Origin: CAZUZS01 sp964624795
GTDB lineage: Bacteria > Calditrichota > Calditrichia > RBG-13-44-9
Assembly: GCA_964624795.1 (NCBI GenBank)
Contig: CAZUZS010000064.1
Span: 1 to 28,288, forward strand
Length of the DNA: 28,288 nucleotides
Direction of reading: 5' to 3'
In this document: piece by piece, positions 8,737 through 16,720 of the stretch
Layout: each line of letters opens with the position of its first letter
Position numbering within the stretch: the stretch's first letter is position 1
The notes under the pieces: model-generated
What the model saw: only the letters and a program-made list of their open reading frames with translations
Told to the model about the DNA's origin: nothing
Databases searched by the model: none
Translations under genes and position numbers: made by a program

Positions 8737-8752
8737 CTTGCATTTATGCAAG
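8737..8752. promoter_or_regulatory. Inverted repeat upstream of trkH
   Basis: CTTGCAT (8737-8743) and ATGCAAG (8746-8752) form a perfect 7-bp inverted repeat with a 2-base centre, 38 bases before the transporter start and inside the divergent amrS/trkH intergenic region (8607-8790). The spacing suits an operator, but a matching promoter is weak (TTGCAT then a TTAAAT-like box), so the role is a guess. Confidence 0.35.
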
Positions 8753-8790
8753 GCTTGCCTTTAAATTTGGCAAATTTATTGGGATACTGA

Positions 8791-10548
8791 ATGGATCGAT
8801 ACATTCTCTCGCAATTCAGCAAATTATTAGACAGACTGCTCATTTTTATCTCCCTCCTGGCTATAATTTCTTTGATCGCTGAATATGGATTTCGACTGCC
8901 AGCCAAATCCGAGGCCTTTTTGCATCGACTGGATATTATCATCGTATGGTATTTTGTTGTCCACGCATTGGTAAAGTTGTATCTGGCAGGTAATCGCTGG
9001 GACTATTTTAAAGGTCATTGGTTCGATTATCTGCTGGTGGTTTTGGTGCTAATCGAAACAGCGATATTCTTTCGAGTTACCGGCCTCAATCTCCTTGGCC
9101 GGTTTTTCACCGGGGGCGAAGTCGTTCAAATAACAAAGATATATTTGATCGCTTTCCAGGTGTCCATTCTGCTGTCTATTATTTCGCAGGGTGTGCAACT
9201 GAACCAGAAGATTGCGGCTTTCAGGTTTCACCCCGCGCAAATACTCCTGGGTAGTTTTTTTATTATAATTATTGTCGGCGCTGCTTTTCTCTTGCTGCCA
9301 AAAGCAATTCATCCGGGAAAAATTCTCAGGCCTATCGATGCCTTATTTACCTCCACCAGCGCGACCTGCGTGACCGGTTTGGTTGTTGTCGATACCGGTC
9401 AGCATTTCACCCGCTTGGGTCAAATCATCATCCTCATACTCATTCAAATTGGCGGTTTAGGCCTTATGACGTATGCCTCTTTTTTCGCCCTGATCCTGCG
9501 GCGCAGCATAAGTTTGCGCGAAAAATCCATGATGCGGGAAATGCTCAATTATGAAAATATGGGGCTTATTTCCAAATTGCTTTCATCGACAGTCCTGTTT
9601 ACCATTACCATAGAATCCCTTGGAGCTGTTCTCTTATATGCGGGTCTGGGCGGGGTACATGCCAATACCGGCGAACGCATTTATTCCGCCATTTTTCACT
9701 CCGTTTCTGCTTTTTGTAATGCCGGTTTTGCGCTTTATTCAGACAACTTTATGCAGTTCCAGGGAAATTACCTGGTGGTGCTCACCTTGGCGATGCTAAT
9801 AATTTCGGGCGGCCTGGGATTTCCGGTGCTTCTTAATCTGCTGGGAATGCGGCTTTCCTCAACAACCGGACGTGGCAAGTGGCTGACAGTGCAATCCCGG
9901 CTGGTAATCCGGATTTCAGCAACTCTGATCGTTGTGGGAACCGTTCTCTACCTGTTTGCGGAAAATTCGTCCACTCTTGCCGGTTTATCCCTGCCCCAGA
10001 AAGTCCTGAATGCATTTTTCCAGTCCGTTACCACTCGTACAGCAGGCTTCAATACACTGAATATCGGACTCATCACGACACCAACCGTCCTCTTTTTTCT
10101 GCTGCTGATGTTTATTGGTGCTTCGCCGGGTTCAACCGGCGGCGGGATAAAGACCACCACCGGAGGTATTCTGTTTGCCGGGGTGTGGTCGGTGATTCGC
10201 GGCAGAAACCGTATTGAGTTGTTCCGGAAAAACATACCGTACACGGTATTAAACCGGGCGCTGGTCATTGTCCTGTTTTCTGCGGCGTTCATATTTGTTG
10301 CCGTCAGTACATTAAGTTTTAAGGAAAATCTGCCTTTTCTGGATCTCATTTTCGAGGAATTCTCGGCTTTCGGCACGGTCGGACTTTCGCGCGGGATAAC
10401 GCCTTTGTTGAGTGATATCGGAAAATTGGTGATCATCACATCGATGTTTTTCGGACGTCTCGGCGCATTGACAATTTCGCTCGCCATCACGGCGCCAAAA
10501 GAAACCTATCATTATGATTATCCGTCGGAAAATGTGATGGTAGGTTAA
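8791..10548 (+). CDS. TrkH/KtrB family potassium transporter with extra N-terminal membrane domain
   Basis: A 585-residue potassium uptake channel subunit of the inner membrane. Four pore-loop motifs of the TrkH/KtrB fold are visible: TSTSATCVTGL (187-197, Gly196), SVSAFCNAGF (304-313, Gly312), TTRTAGFNT (414-422, Gly419) and SAFGTVGLS (525-533, Gly531). A GASPGSTGGGIKTTT loop lies at 443-457. The core occupies about 150-570. The first roughly 140 residues form an additional hydrophobic domain with about four helices. One of these, GHWFDYLLVVLVLIE (75-89), looks like the S3 helix of voltage-sensor-type domains, which is unusual compared with plain KtrB. Such transporters work with a cytosolic RCK subunit (TrkA/KtrA), and none is encoded here. 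The ATG at 8791 has only a weak GGGA upstream. Confidence 0.93.
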   Translation: MDRYILSQFSKLLDRLLIFISLLAIISLIAEYGFRLPAKSEAFLHRLDIIIVWYFVVHALVKLYLAGNRWDYFKGHWFDYLLVVLVLIETAIFFRVTGLNLLGRFFTGGEVVQITKIYLIAFQVSILLSIISQGVQLNQKIAAFRFHPAQILLGSFFIIIIVGAAFLLLPKAIHPGKILRPIDALFTSTSATCVTGLVVVDTGQHFTRLGQIIILILIQIGGLGLMTYASFFALILRRSISLREKSMMREMLNYENMGLISKLLSSTVLFTITIESLGAVLLYAGLGGVHANTGERIYSAIFHSVSAFCNAGFALYSDNFMQFQGNYLVVLTLAMLIISGGLGFPVLLNLLGMRLSSTTGRGKWLTVQSRLVIRISATLIVVGTVLYLFAENSSTLAGLSLPQKVLNAFFQSVTTRTAGFNTLNIGLITTPTVLFFLLLMFIGASPGSTGGGIKTTTGGILFAGVWSVIRGRNRIELFRKNIPYTVLNRALVIVLFSAAFIFVAVSTLSFKENLPFLDLIFEEFSAFGTVGLSRGITPLLSDIGKLVIITSMFFGRLGALTISLAITAPKETYHYDYPSENVMVG

Positions 10549-10617
10549 TAATTGTGCCTTGTATTAAATAGTGTTTTACATTAATTTATATTTGATAAAA
10601 AAATGAGGAGTGATGCC

Positions 10618-11718
10618 TTGGCCTCTGTCGAATTAAAACAGGTTCATAAAATTTATGACAACAAAGTTTCTGCAATTAACGATGCGAACCTCAAAATTGA
10701 AGACAAGGAATTTGTTGTGCTGGTGGGTCCATCCGGATGCGGAAAGTCCACACTGCTGCGAATGATTGCCGGTTTGGAGGAAATTTCCTCCGGAGAAATT
10801 CTGATTGACGGAAAGGTAGTCAACAATATTCCGCCGAAGGACCGCGATATCGCGATGGTTTTCCAGAATTATGCGTTGTATCCGCATATGTCCGTTTTTG
10901 ACAATATGGCGTTCGGTCTGAAACTGCGCAAATTCCCGAAGGTGGAAATCGCGGAGCGGGTGAATGAGGCCGCGGAGATTTTGGATATTGGCAACTACCT
11001 GGACCGCAAACCGAAGGCGCTTTCCGGGGGACAGCGGCAACGCGTAGCAGTTGGCCGGGCCATTGTCCGCAAACCGAAAGTTTTTCTTTTTGATGAACCG
11101 CTTTCAAACCTGGATGCAAAATTGCGGGTGCAGATGCGCATCGAGATTAACCGGCTGCACAACAAGCTGAAAACCACCATGATTTACGTGACGCACGACC
11201 AGATTGAAGCGATGACGATGGGGGACAAGATTGTGGTTCTGAAAGATGGAGTTATCCAACAGGTGGATTCCCCCCTCAATCTGTACAACAATCCGGTCAA
11301 CAAATTCGTCGCCGGCTTTATCGGCAGCCCCTCTATGAATTTCGTGAGTGGCGAGTTGGTGAAAAACGGGAAGCTGCGGTTTCAATCATCCATATTCAAT
11401 TTTGAAATCCCTGAGCAGTTCGAGAAAAATCTGAAAGATCATTCTTCCCGTGAACTTGTTCTGGGCATCCGGCCGGAGCATGTTTACGATTACACCCTGG
11501 TAAGGGAAAAGGCGGTGACATCGCCGCAGGCCATCCGGGTGGATGTGGTAGAACCGGTTGGGAATGAGATATTCGTCTATTTTAGCGAGGGCGAATCAAG
11601 CTTCTGCATGAGGATGACGCCGGAACGACTTCACCGGGCCGGAGAGAATATCCAGATTGCTTTGGACGAAAATCGTCTTGCCTTTTTTGATGCCCTATCG
11701 GAAGAGCGGCTCGTCTGA
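10618..11718 (+). CDS. Sugar ABC transporter ATP-binding protein (MalK/UgpC/MsmK type)
   Basis: A 366-residue nucleotide-binding subunit of a carbohydrate importer (CUT1 class), acting as a dimer on the cytosolic face. It has Walker A GPSGCGKST (37-45), a Q-loop in FQNYALYPHMS (82-92), signature LSGGQRQR (135-142), Walker B VFLFDEP (155-161) and an H-loop in YVTHDQIEAMT. The C-terminal TOBE-type regulatory domain (about 235-366) includes the LGIRPEH motif typical of MalK/UgpC. An ATG at 10603 is in frame, but the TTG at 10618 has a perfect GAGGAG 7 bases upstream and gives the family-typical MASVELKQVHKIY, so I choose TTG. No permease or sugar-binding protein lies nearby; such ATPases can serve several importers encoded elsewhere. 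The neighbouring alpha-glucosidase suggests alpha-glucoside use. Confidence 0.93.
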   Translation: MASVELKQVHKIYDNKVSAINDANLKIEDKEFVVLVGPSGCGKSTLLRMIAGLEEISSGEILIDGKVVNNIPPKDRDIAMVFQNYALYPHMSVFDNMAFGLKLRKFPKVEIAERVNEAAEILDIGNYLDRKPKALSGGQRQRVAVGRAIVRKPKVFLFDEPLSNLDAKLRVQMRIEINRLHNKLKTTMIYVTHDQIEAMTMGDKIVVLKDGVIQQVDSPLNLYNNPVNKFVAGFIGSPSMNFVSGELVKNGKLRFQSSIFNFEIPEQFEKNLKDHSSRELVLGIRPEHVYDYTLVREKAVTSPQAIRVDVVEPVGNEIFVYFSEGESSFCMRMTPERLHRAGENIQIALDENRLAFFDALSEERLV

Positions 11719-11845
11719 CGGCTTTTTCATTCTTGCAGCCAAAATAATCAGGCAAGCGAAATCATGAGTTTCTGATCGTATTTATGATCAAGTTGATAAA
11801 ATACCCCGCACTTATATTCAAAAACTAAATTGCCGGAGGGTAACC

Positions 11846-14299
11846 ATGCATCAACGCAAGGTCCAAATATTTATAATAGTTACATCACTGCTGGTAATAA
11901 GCCTGCAATCTGTCCTGCTGGCCAAATACAATTTTCTTGGGAATGTCACAGCAGTGGAGCCATCGAAATCGGGAGTGCTTTTAACATGCCAGGACAATGC
12001 CCTGCTGCGGATCGAATTCAAGAAATCAAACCTCTTGAGGGTCACTTTGGGTCGCAATGGGCAATTTGGTCCGTTGCTGAGCTATGCGCTGCAAAACCTG
12101 GGGGAAAAAAGTCCGAATATTCAATTTTCACAGGACCAGGAAGTTGTCACGCTAAAATCATCTGAATTGCGGATAGAAATCTCAAAGGCGCCATGTCGCA
12201 TGACTGTGTTCGACAATAGTGGAAATATCCTGAATCAGGACGACCCGGCGTTTGGCATCGGTTGGGATGCTGATGAAGTGCGGTGTTGGAAGACAATTTC
12301 TCCCGATGAAAAGTTTTTTGGATTGGGCGAAAAAACCGGCAACCTGGATAAACGGGGAAGCCAGTGGGAGATGTGGAACAGCGATGTGCCCGGCTACCGT
12401 CCGACCTCAGACCCCATCTACCAGTCCATACCGTTTTTCATTGGCTTGCGCGACAAACAAGCATACGGAATCTATTTCAACAACAGCTACCGCACCCGAT
12501 TTAATATGGGGGCTGGCAATTTGCGCTATTATTCCTTCTCGGCAGAGCAGGGCAATATGGATTATTTTCTTATTTATGGACCCCAGGTAGACCGGGTGGT
12601 AGCAGATTACACAGAGCTTACCGGGCGTCCGCCGATGTGGCCGCGCTGGGCGTTGGGTTACCAGCAATGCCGGTGGAGCTATTTTCCGGAATCGGAAGTG
12701 ATTACTTTGGCCGAAACCTTTCGCAATAAAAAGATCCCGGCGGATGTAATCTACCTGGATATTCATTATATGAACGGCTACCGGGTGTTTACCTGGGATA
12801 AGAGTCGCTTTCCGAACCCGGCCTCCATGTTGAAGAAATTGCGGGACATGGGCTTTCGCGTGGTGACGATTATCGATCCCGGGGTGAAGGCCGATTCAAG
12901 CTATTTTGTATGCAAACAGGGTTTGGAAAATAATTATTTTCTCAAATATCCGGACGGAACCAATTACCAGGGACTGGTTTGGCCGGGCGTTTCGTTCTTC
13001 CCGGATTTCAGCTCTTCGCCGGTGCAAAAATGGTGGGGCGGTTTATTTAAAAATATGCTGGATGTTGGAGTCGCCGGATTCTGGAACGATATGAACGAGC
13101 CGGCGGTGTGGGGGCAGGCATTCCCCCCCGAAGTGGTTTTCGACGACAATGGTGCGAAATCCAGCCAGAAGAAAATGCATAATCTTTACGGATTCCTGAT
13201 GGCGCAAACTGCTTACCGAGGAAATCTCGCTGCAAATCCCAATCAACGGCCATTCATCATCACTCGTGCCGGGTTTGCGGGCGAGCAGAGATTCACCACT
13301 GTCTGGACCGGCGACAATGTGGCTTCCTGGGAGCACCTTGAGCTTGGGATCCGCATGTTGCAGGGAATGGGGCTCTCCGGAATTTCTTTTGCGGGAATGG
13401 ATGTGGGGGGCTTCATCGGTCATCCCACGCCCGAATTATATGCGCGGTGGATACAGGTGGGCGCCGTTTCTCCTTTCTTCCGTACGCACACCGAATATGG
13501 CACCGAAGATCAAAAGCCATGGTCTTTCGGTGAAAATATCGAGGAGATTAACAGGAAAACCATTCGCTGGCGTTATCAAATCTTGCCCTATCTCTACAGC
13601 CTTATGTGGCAATCGCACCAAAGCGGTGCTCCAATTATCAGGCCCATGTTCTGGCAATTTCAAAATGACGGCAGAGCTTACGATTGGGAGAGCCAGCAAC
13701 AGTTTCTGTTGGGAAGAAAGCTGTTGGTTGCCCCGGTTACCCGGGAAGGGCAGTATTTGAGAAAATTATATCTGCCCCAGGGAAGCTGGATGGATATGCG
13801 GGATGGGGCTGTCTACAGCGGTCCGGCAGATATTATCGTGGATGCGCCGCTGGATAAACTGCCGGTTTTTCTGAAGCAGGGCGGAATTCTGCCAATGTGG
13901 GACGAGGAGGTGCAGTGGACAGATGAGAAGCCGATGAAAGAGTTGTCGCTTGTGGTTTGTTGTGGTGACACAGGATCATTTGATTTATATGAAGACGATG
14001 GCGCAACCATGGAATATCTTGATGGCAAATATCGAATCAGCCACCTAGCTCTAAAAGAGGCTAATAATAGTATTACGCTTTCGCGAGAGTTGTTACACAA
14101 TGACTATCAAAGCCCGGTAGCTTCCTACAATATAAAATTTGAGGGCGTCCGACATGAGCCGGGAACGATTTTTGTTGACGGCGAGAAATTCGCATTGAGC
14201 AAGATGCCATCGCAATATTCAGCCCGATTTGATCAGAACAGGAATGAGCTTGTACTGGCAATTATGAAAGGCGATTTCCGGCAGATATCCTTTTATTGA
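11846..14299 (+). CDS. Exported GH31 family alpha-glucosidase
   Basis: An 817-residue glycoside hydrolase family 31 enzyme that would release terminal alpha-linked glucose (or xylose) from oligosaccharides by a retaining mechanism. An N-terminal signal peptide (about 1-26, basic start then a hydrophobic helix ending LLA) sends it out of the cytosol. A galactose-mutarotase-like N-domain (35-250) precedes the catalytic barrel (about 262-600). The nucleophile is Asp415 in GFWNDMNEP and the acid/base is Asp490 in WTGDN; the HTEYGTEDQKPW loop is also visible. C-terminal beta domains follow, with a late LYEDDG motif. The ATG has GGAGGG 5 bases upstream. It lies 127 bases after the sugar ABC ATPase gene on the same strand, supporting a joint role in alpha-glucan or maltose-type sugar use. 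The precise linkage preference is not readable. Confidence 0.95.
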   Translation: MHQRKVQIFIIVTSLLVISLQSVLLAKYNFLGNVTAVEPSKSGVLLTCQDNALLRIEFKKSNLLRVTLGRNGQFGPLLSYALQNLGEKSPNIQFSQDQEVVTLKSSELRIEISKAPCRMTVFDNSGNILNQDDPAFGIGWDADEVRCWKTISPDEKFFGLGEKTGNLDKRGSQWEMWNSDVPGYRPTSDPIYQSIPFFIGLRDKQAYGIYFNNSYRTRFNMGAGNLRYYSFSAEQGNMDYFLIYGPQVDRVVADYTELTGRPPMWPRWALGYQQCRWSYFPESEVITLAETFRNKKIPADVIYLDIHYMNGYRVFTWDKSRFPNPASMLKKLRDMGFRVVTIIDPGVKADSSYFVCKQGLENNYFLKYPDGTNYQGLVWPGVSFFPDFSSSPVQKWWGGLFKNMLDVGVAGFWNDMNEPAVWGQAFPPEVVFDDNGAKSSQKKMHNLYGFLMAQTAYRGNLAANPNQRPFIITRAGFAGEQRFTTVWTGDNVASWEHLELGIRMLQGMGLSGISFAGMDVGGFIGHPTPELYARWIQVGAVSPFFRTHTEYGTEDQKPWSFGENIEEINRKTIRWRYQILPYLYSLMWQSHQSGAPIIRPMFWQFQNDGRAYDWESQQQFLLGRKLLVAPVTREGQYLRKLYLPQGSWMDMRDGAVYSGPADIIVDAPLDKLPVFLKQGGILPMWDEEVQWTDEKPMKELSLVVCCGDTGSFDLYEDDGATMEYLDGKYRISHLALKEANNSITLSRELLHNDYQSPVASYNIKFEGVRHEPGTIFVDGEKFALSKMPSQYSARFDQNRNELVLAIMKGDFRQISFY

Positions 14300-14393
14300 G
14301 AACGTTAATATCCGAATTGCTTGGAAAGTTGACCGTTTGTTTATCTATTTCATGAGATTCTGATCAAATCTTGTGGGAAGGATTTGTCGCAAT

Positions 14394-14407
14394 AATTACG
14401 CGTAATT
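14394..14407. repeat. 14-bp perfect palindrome in convergent intergenic region
   Basis: AATTACGCGTAATT is self-complementary and lies between the convergent GH31 gene and the orphan gene ending at 14481. It has no T-run and looks too AT-rich to be a good terminator. It may be chance or a protein-binding site. Nothing else clear is present in 14300-14480. Confidence 0.3.
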
Positions 14408-14480
14408 TCGGGCGGAATAAGGCTTTGCATCGGCCAAATGTTCTTATTGTCGATGAAATTTTTTCTGGGGGGGAATTCTA

Positions 14481-14789
14481 TTACCCGACCAACCTTGTCT
14501 TCAAATAATGATACCGCCGGAAATCCTGTTCCGACAGCGAAATTACATAGGCCAGCTCGCGGGTAGAATATACCGGGCAAGCCAGTTGCACCTGCTCGGG
14601 GTCCCGCAAGGCAGGATTGACAAAGCAAACTTCACCCTCCAGGGCCCGACTATAAACTTGCACCATGTCGCGTTCGCCCTGCAGCAGTTCATAAAGCTGA
14701 AGCAGCAAATCGGGATTCAGAGCAATATGATCACCGTGCCTGGTGCGCTGCCTTGTTCGTTTCACGGTTTTTTGAACTGTGGTTTCCAT
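14481..14789 (-). CDS. Orphan small protein at the end of the lexA unit
   Basis: A protein of about 102 residues with no family I recognise. It begins with a Thr/Arg/Lys-rich basic stretch (KTVKRTRQRTRH) and continues as a soluble, Leu/Glu-rich domain with ALRDPEQVQLACPVYSTRELAYVISLSEQDF. No membrane segment or metal motif is visible. Two near starts exist (ATG at 14795 and 14789); the second has AAAGGG 7 bases upstream and is preferred. It is 97 bases downstream of the DUF6504-like gene on the same strand and could be the last gene of the lexA transcription unit. The basic N-terminus would allow nucleic-acid binding, but that is inference. No terminator was found after it. Confidence 0.6.
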   Translation of the reverse strand: METTVQKTVKRTRQRTRHGDHIALNPDLLLQLYELLQGERDMVQVYSRALEGEVCFVNPALRDPEQVQLACPVYSTRELAYVISLSEQDFRRYHYLKTRLVG

Positions 14790-14886
14790 GTTCATGCCCT
14801 TTAAATTGAGTTTAATCTTTCTGCCTCTTTAAAATCCCTGCCGGGCAATCAGCAGACTCTCGCCGTGCGCTTTGCTCCATGCCCCT

Positions 14887-15141
14887 TCATCCATCCATAC
14901 AGACCCGCGCCAGTTGCCACGAGAAATTGTTGTTGTCAAATAACAATTCAAAAGAATCCGATCCTTCCACGTGCACTGAGAAATGATGTTGCTGCGCATA
15001 ACCCTGGCTCTCCTTCCAGTGTCCTGTCACCCGCTTTATTTTATATACTCGACTGTTCCAGCGAAATTTCAAGGGAATAATTTTCCCATTTTCAAAATAG
15101 GTGATCACTTCAATCGGTTCGAATAAGTCCTCAAAATGCAT
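14887..15141 (-). CDS. DUF6504-like small protein in the lexA unit
   Basis: An 84-residue protein. The pattern EPIEV, then F-RW-SRVYKIKRVTGHW, then SFELLFD and a final WQLARV is like DUF6504-type proteins, small beta-rich domains known next to SOS mutagenesis (imuB/dnaE2) genes in other bacteria. The biochemical role of that domain is not established. The ATG at 15141 has GGGAGG 7 bases upstream. The gene follows the S24-like gene after 117 bases on the same strand, consistent with membership in the lexA-controlled unit even though no polymerase gene is present. The family match is from memory of the motif pattern and is moderate; the coding call itself is good. Confidence 0.72.
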   Translation of the reverse strand: MHFEDLFEPIEVITYFENGKIIPLKFRWNSRVYKIKRVTGHWKESQGYAQQHHFSVHVEGSDSFELLFDNNNFSWQLARVCMDG

Positions 15142-15258
15142 TATATAACCTCCCTGTCCGATTGGTTCTTAGGTCATTCTTCATTGAAAAAGGGATAAAA
15201 ACGAAATCTGGTAAAGAATTCCACATCTTACTTCCCACCTCCTACTTCATACCTCTCC

Positions 15259-15702
15259 TTACCTGATTTCCCGAATTACCTGCACCACCTGCCCCAGAAT
15301 GCGAAAATCCGGAGTGTGATCCTCGACGATCAGTATCTGACGTGAGGGAGGATCGCATTGCAGTTTGATGCGTCCACCGGTGCGGGAATAACGCCGAACC
15401 AGTTGACGATTTCCCAGTTGCACTGCCAGAATACATCCCTCCGGATAGCCCTCATGTTCTTCCACCACCACGAAATCGCCGCCCCGGATGTCTGCTCCGT
15501 TCATGGAATCGTCATTTACTTTGAGTGTGAAACGACCGGAAACCTGGATTGTAGGATTTGTAACCAAATCGCCAAGATGCCGGCTGCGAATCTCCTCCAT
15601 TTCTTCCATCAGATATTCGGCACGTGGCACACGGAAAAATTCTTCGTTCGAATGTTGTGGCTCATTGTTGTCCGGCCCCAAATTTTTTCTCGATAGTTTC
15701 AT
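15259..15702 (-). CDS. LexA/UmuD-fold (S24-like) protein, predicted non-cleaving
   Basis: A 147-residue protein that matches the C-terminal S24 domain of LexA but has no helix-turn-helix. The serine motif VNDDSMNGADIRGGDFVVVE (Ser66) and the strand LVRRYSRTGGRIKL are clear. Aligned with the LexA encoded just upstream, the catalytic lysine position is Arg103; the Ser-to-residue distance is 37 in both proteins (66 to 103 here, 126 to 163 in LexA), so the register is secure. The Ala-Gly cleavage site of LexA is also absent: the N-terminal segment reads FFRVPRAEYLMEEMEEIRSRHLGD. It therefore looks like a pseudo-protease of the LexA fold that might dimerise with LexA. The start ATG 15702 is 13 bases after the lexA stop; an in-frame TTG at 15738 overlapping lexA is less likely. 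It is surely co-transcribed with lexA. Confidence 0.88.
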   Translation of the reverse strand: MKLSRKNLGPDNNEPQHSNEEFFRVPRAEYLMEEMEEIRSRHLGDLVTNPTIQVSGRFTLKVNDDSMNGADIRGGDFVVVEEHEGYPEGCILAVQLGNRQLVRRYSRTGGRIKLQCDPPSRQILIVEDHTPDFRILGQVVQVIREIR

Positions 15703-15715
15703 TTTAACATAAGCC

Positions 15716-16333
15716 TCACTGTATGTTATCCCGAACAAGGCCGATCACTCTTCCCTGGATTTTCCATTCGCTCTGCGGGAAAATATTGGGATATGCGGGA
15801 TTTTCGGCCTTTAAGTAACTTTGACCGTTCTGTTGCACTAACCGTTTTACGGTGACTTCGTCGCCAACCAGCGCCACCACAATTTCTCCCGGCTGACTGA
15901 CGGTTGTGGATTGGACAACCACCATATCTCCGTCCAGGATGCCGGCATTTGTCATGCTGTCTCCCTGTACCCGGAGCGCGAAATAGCGGCCCTCCGCTTT
16001 TACCATGGTTCGTGGCAGCATTACATAAGTTTCTATGTTCTCCTCTGCCAAAATGGGGTAACCTGCCGATACGCGGCCTACAAGCGGAACCTGAATACTC
16101 TCCGTTGCCGGCATATACTGCGGATGCACAATGCGAATGCTGCGCGCCAGGGTGTCACTCCGGGAGATGTAGCCTTTCCGTTCCAGGGCAATAAGATGCC
16201 GCACCACGCCGTGCTTCGAAACAATCCCAAAAGCATCGGCAATCTCCTGGTAAGTGGGAGGGTACCCCTGCTGTGTAATGTAATCTGATATAAACTGAAG
16301 CACCGTCCGCTGCCTGGGAGTGATATCCTTCAT
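15716..16333 (-). CDS. lexA: LexA SOS repressor
   Basis: A 205-residue transcriptional repressor of the DNA-damage response that self-cleaves when RecA is activated. The winged HTH (about 1-65, with TPRQRTVLQFI and PPTYQEIADAFGI) is followed by a linker and the S24 peptidase domain. The cleavage site Ala90-Gly91 in VGRVSAGYPIL, the nucleophile Ser126 in GDSM and the general base Lys163 in TVKRL are all present, so it should be active. The open frame begins with TTG at 16348, but ATG 16333 has AGGAGG 6 bases upstream and gives the standard MKDITPRQ start. Its own promoter and a GAAC-N4-GTTC operator lie 60-105 bases upstream, which implies autoregulation. An S24-like paralogue follows at once, then the DUF6504-like and orphan genes. 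Confidence 0.97.
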   Translation of the reverse strand: MKDITPRQRTVLQFISDYITQQGYPPTYQEIADAFGIVSKHGVVRHLIALERKGYISRSDTLARSIRIVHPQYMPATESIQVPLVGRVSAGYPILAEENIETYVMLPRTMVKAEGRYFALRVQGDSMTNAGILDGDMVVVQSTTVSQPGEIVVALVGDEVTVKRLVQQNGQSYLKAENPAYPNIFPQSEWKIQGRVIGLVRDNIQ

Positions 16334-16390
16334 TTTCATCCTCCTCAACTTAACTGTCGGTTTAAATTAGCATGTGTTCAAAACGTATTG

Positions 16391-16406
16391 GTGAACACAG
16401 GTTCAC
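16391..16406 (-). promoter_or_regulatory. LexA operator (SOS box, GAAC-N4-GTTC type)
   Basis: GTGAACACAGGTTCAC is a perfect 6-bp inverted repeat with a 4-base centre. It contains GAAC (16393-16396) and GTTC (16401-16404), the Gram-positive/Bacillus-type LexA box. It begins 4 bases downstream of the -10 box on the minus strand, so bound LexA would cover the start site. A second half-site, GAAC read on the minus strand (plus-strand GTTC at 16376-16379), makes an outer TGTTCA/TGAACA repeat with 16392-16397. Confidence 0.88.
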
Positions 16407-16410
16407 GGAA

Positions 16411-16439
16411 ATTATAGATAATATTTCGGAGATTGTCAA
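16411..16439 (-). promoter_or_regulatory. sigma70 promoter of lexA
   Basis: On the minus strand TTGACA (plus 16434-16439) and TATAAT (plus 16411-16416) are both perfect consensus hexamers with an ideal 17-base spacer. Transcription should start near 16404, inside the LexA operator, giving a leader of about 70 bases before the lexA ATG. Confidence 0.93.
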
Positions 16440-16720
16440 GCACTTTTTTCGAAAATGGAATATTTATGTTTACTAAATATTTAATTGAAAAATATATGAT
16501 GCAAGGCGATAAACCGGCTGCCGCCGGGGAAGAGCAGACTCGCATCAAAGCCCATCCTATCACGTTCAACCTTAGGATTACAAGCCATTTTGTTCAATCC
16601 GGGAAGTGAAGGGGGGCGGACGTCCGGGGGCGGTGACAGATTTTCTCTAACAACTTGCATTTTAAAATTGAGGAACATAAATTGATGCGCAATTTTTGGA
16701 ATAACCATTTTGGAGGACCT
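16440..16720. other. Intergenic region between lexA promoter and the TPR lipoprotein gene
   Basis: Together with the lexA promoter and operator, this makes a 387-base gap between divergent genes. It holds a G-rich stretch with the 10-bp palindrome CGGACGTCCG near 16618-16627. The promoter of the plus-strand lipoprotein gene is not clear; a TTGCAT near 16656 followed by a TAAATT-like box is weak. A minus-strand frame across 16481-16789 reads partly protein-like but overlaps the lipoprotein start and is not called. Confidence 0.4.

Noticed and set aside
14350..14628. 92-residue minus-strand frame past a run of G near 14467-14473, possible frameshifted extension of the orphan gene
   Set aside because: No family match supports continuation, and the orphan frame ends cleanly at its own stop.
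16612..16634. G-quadruplex in the G-rich stretch before the lipoprotein gene
   Set aside because: There are too few separated runs of three or more G; the CGGACGTCCG palindrome explains most of the pattern.
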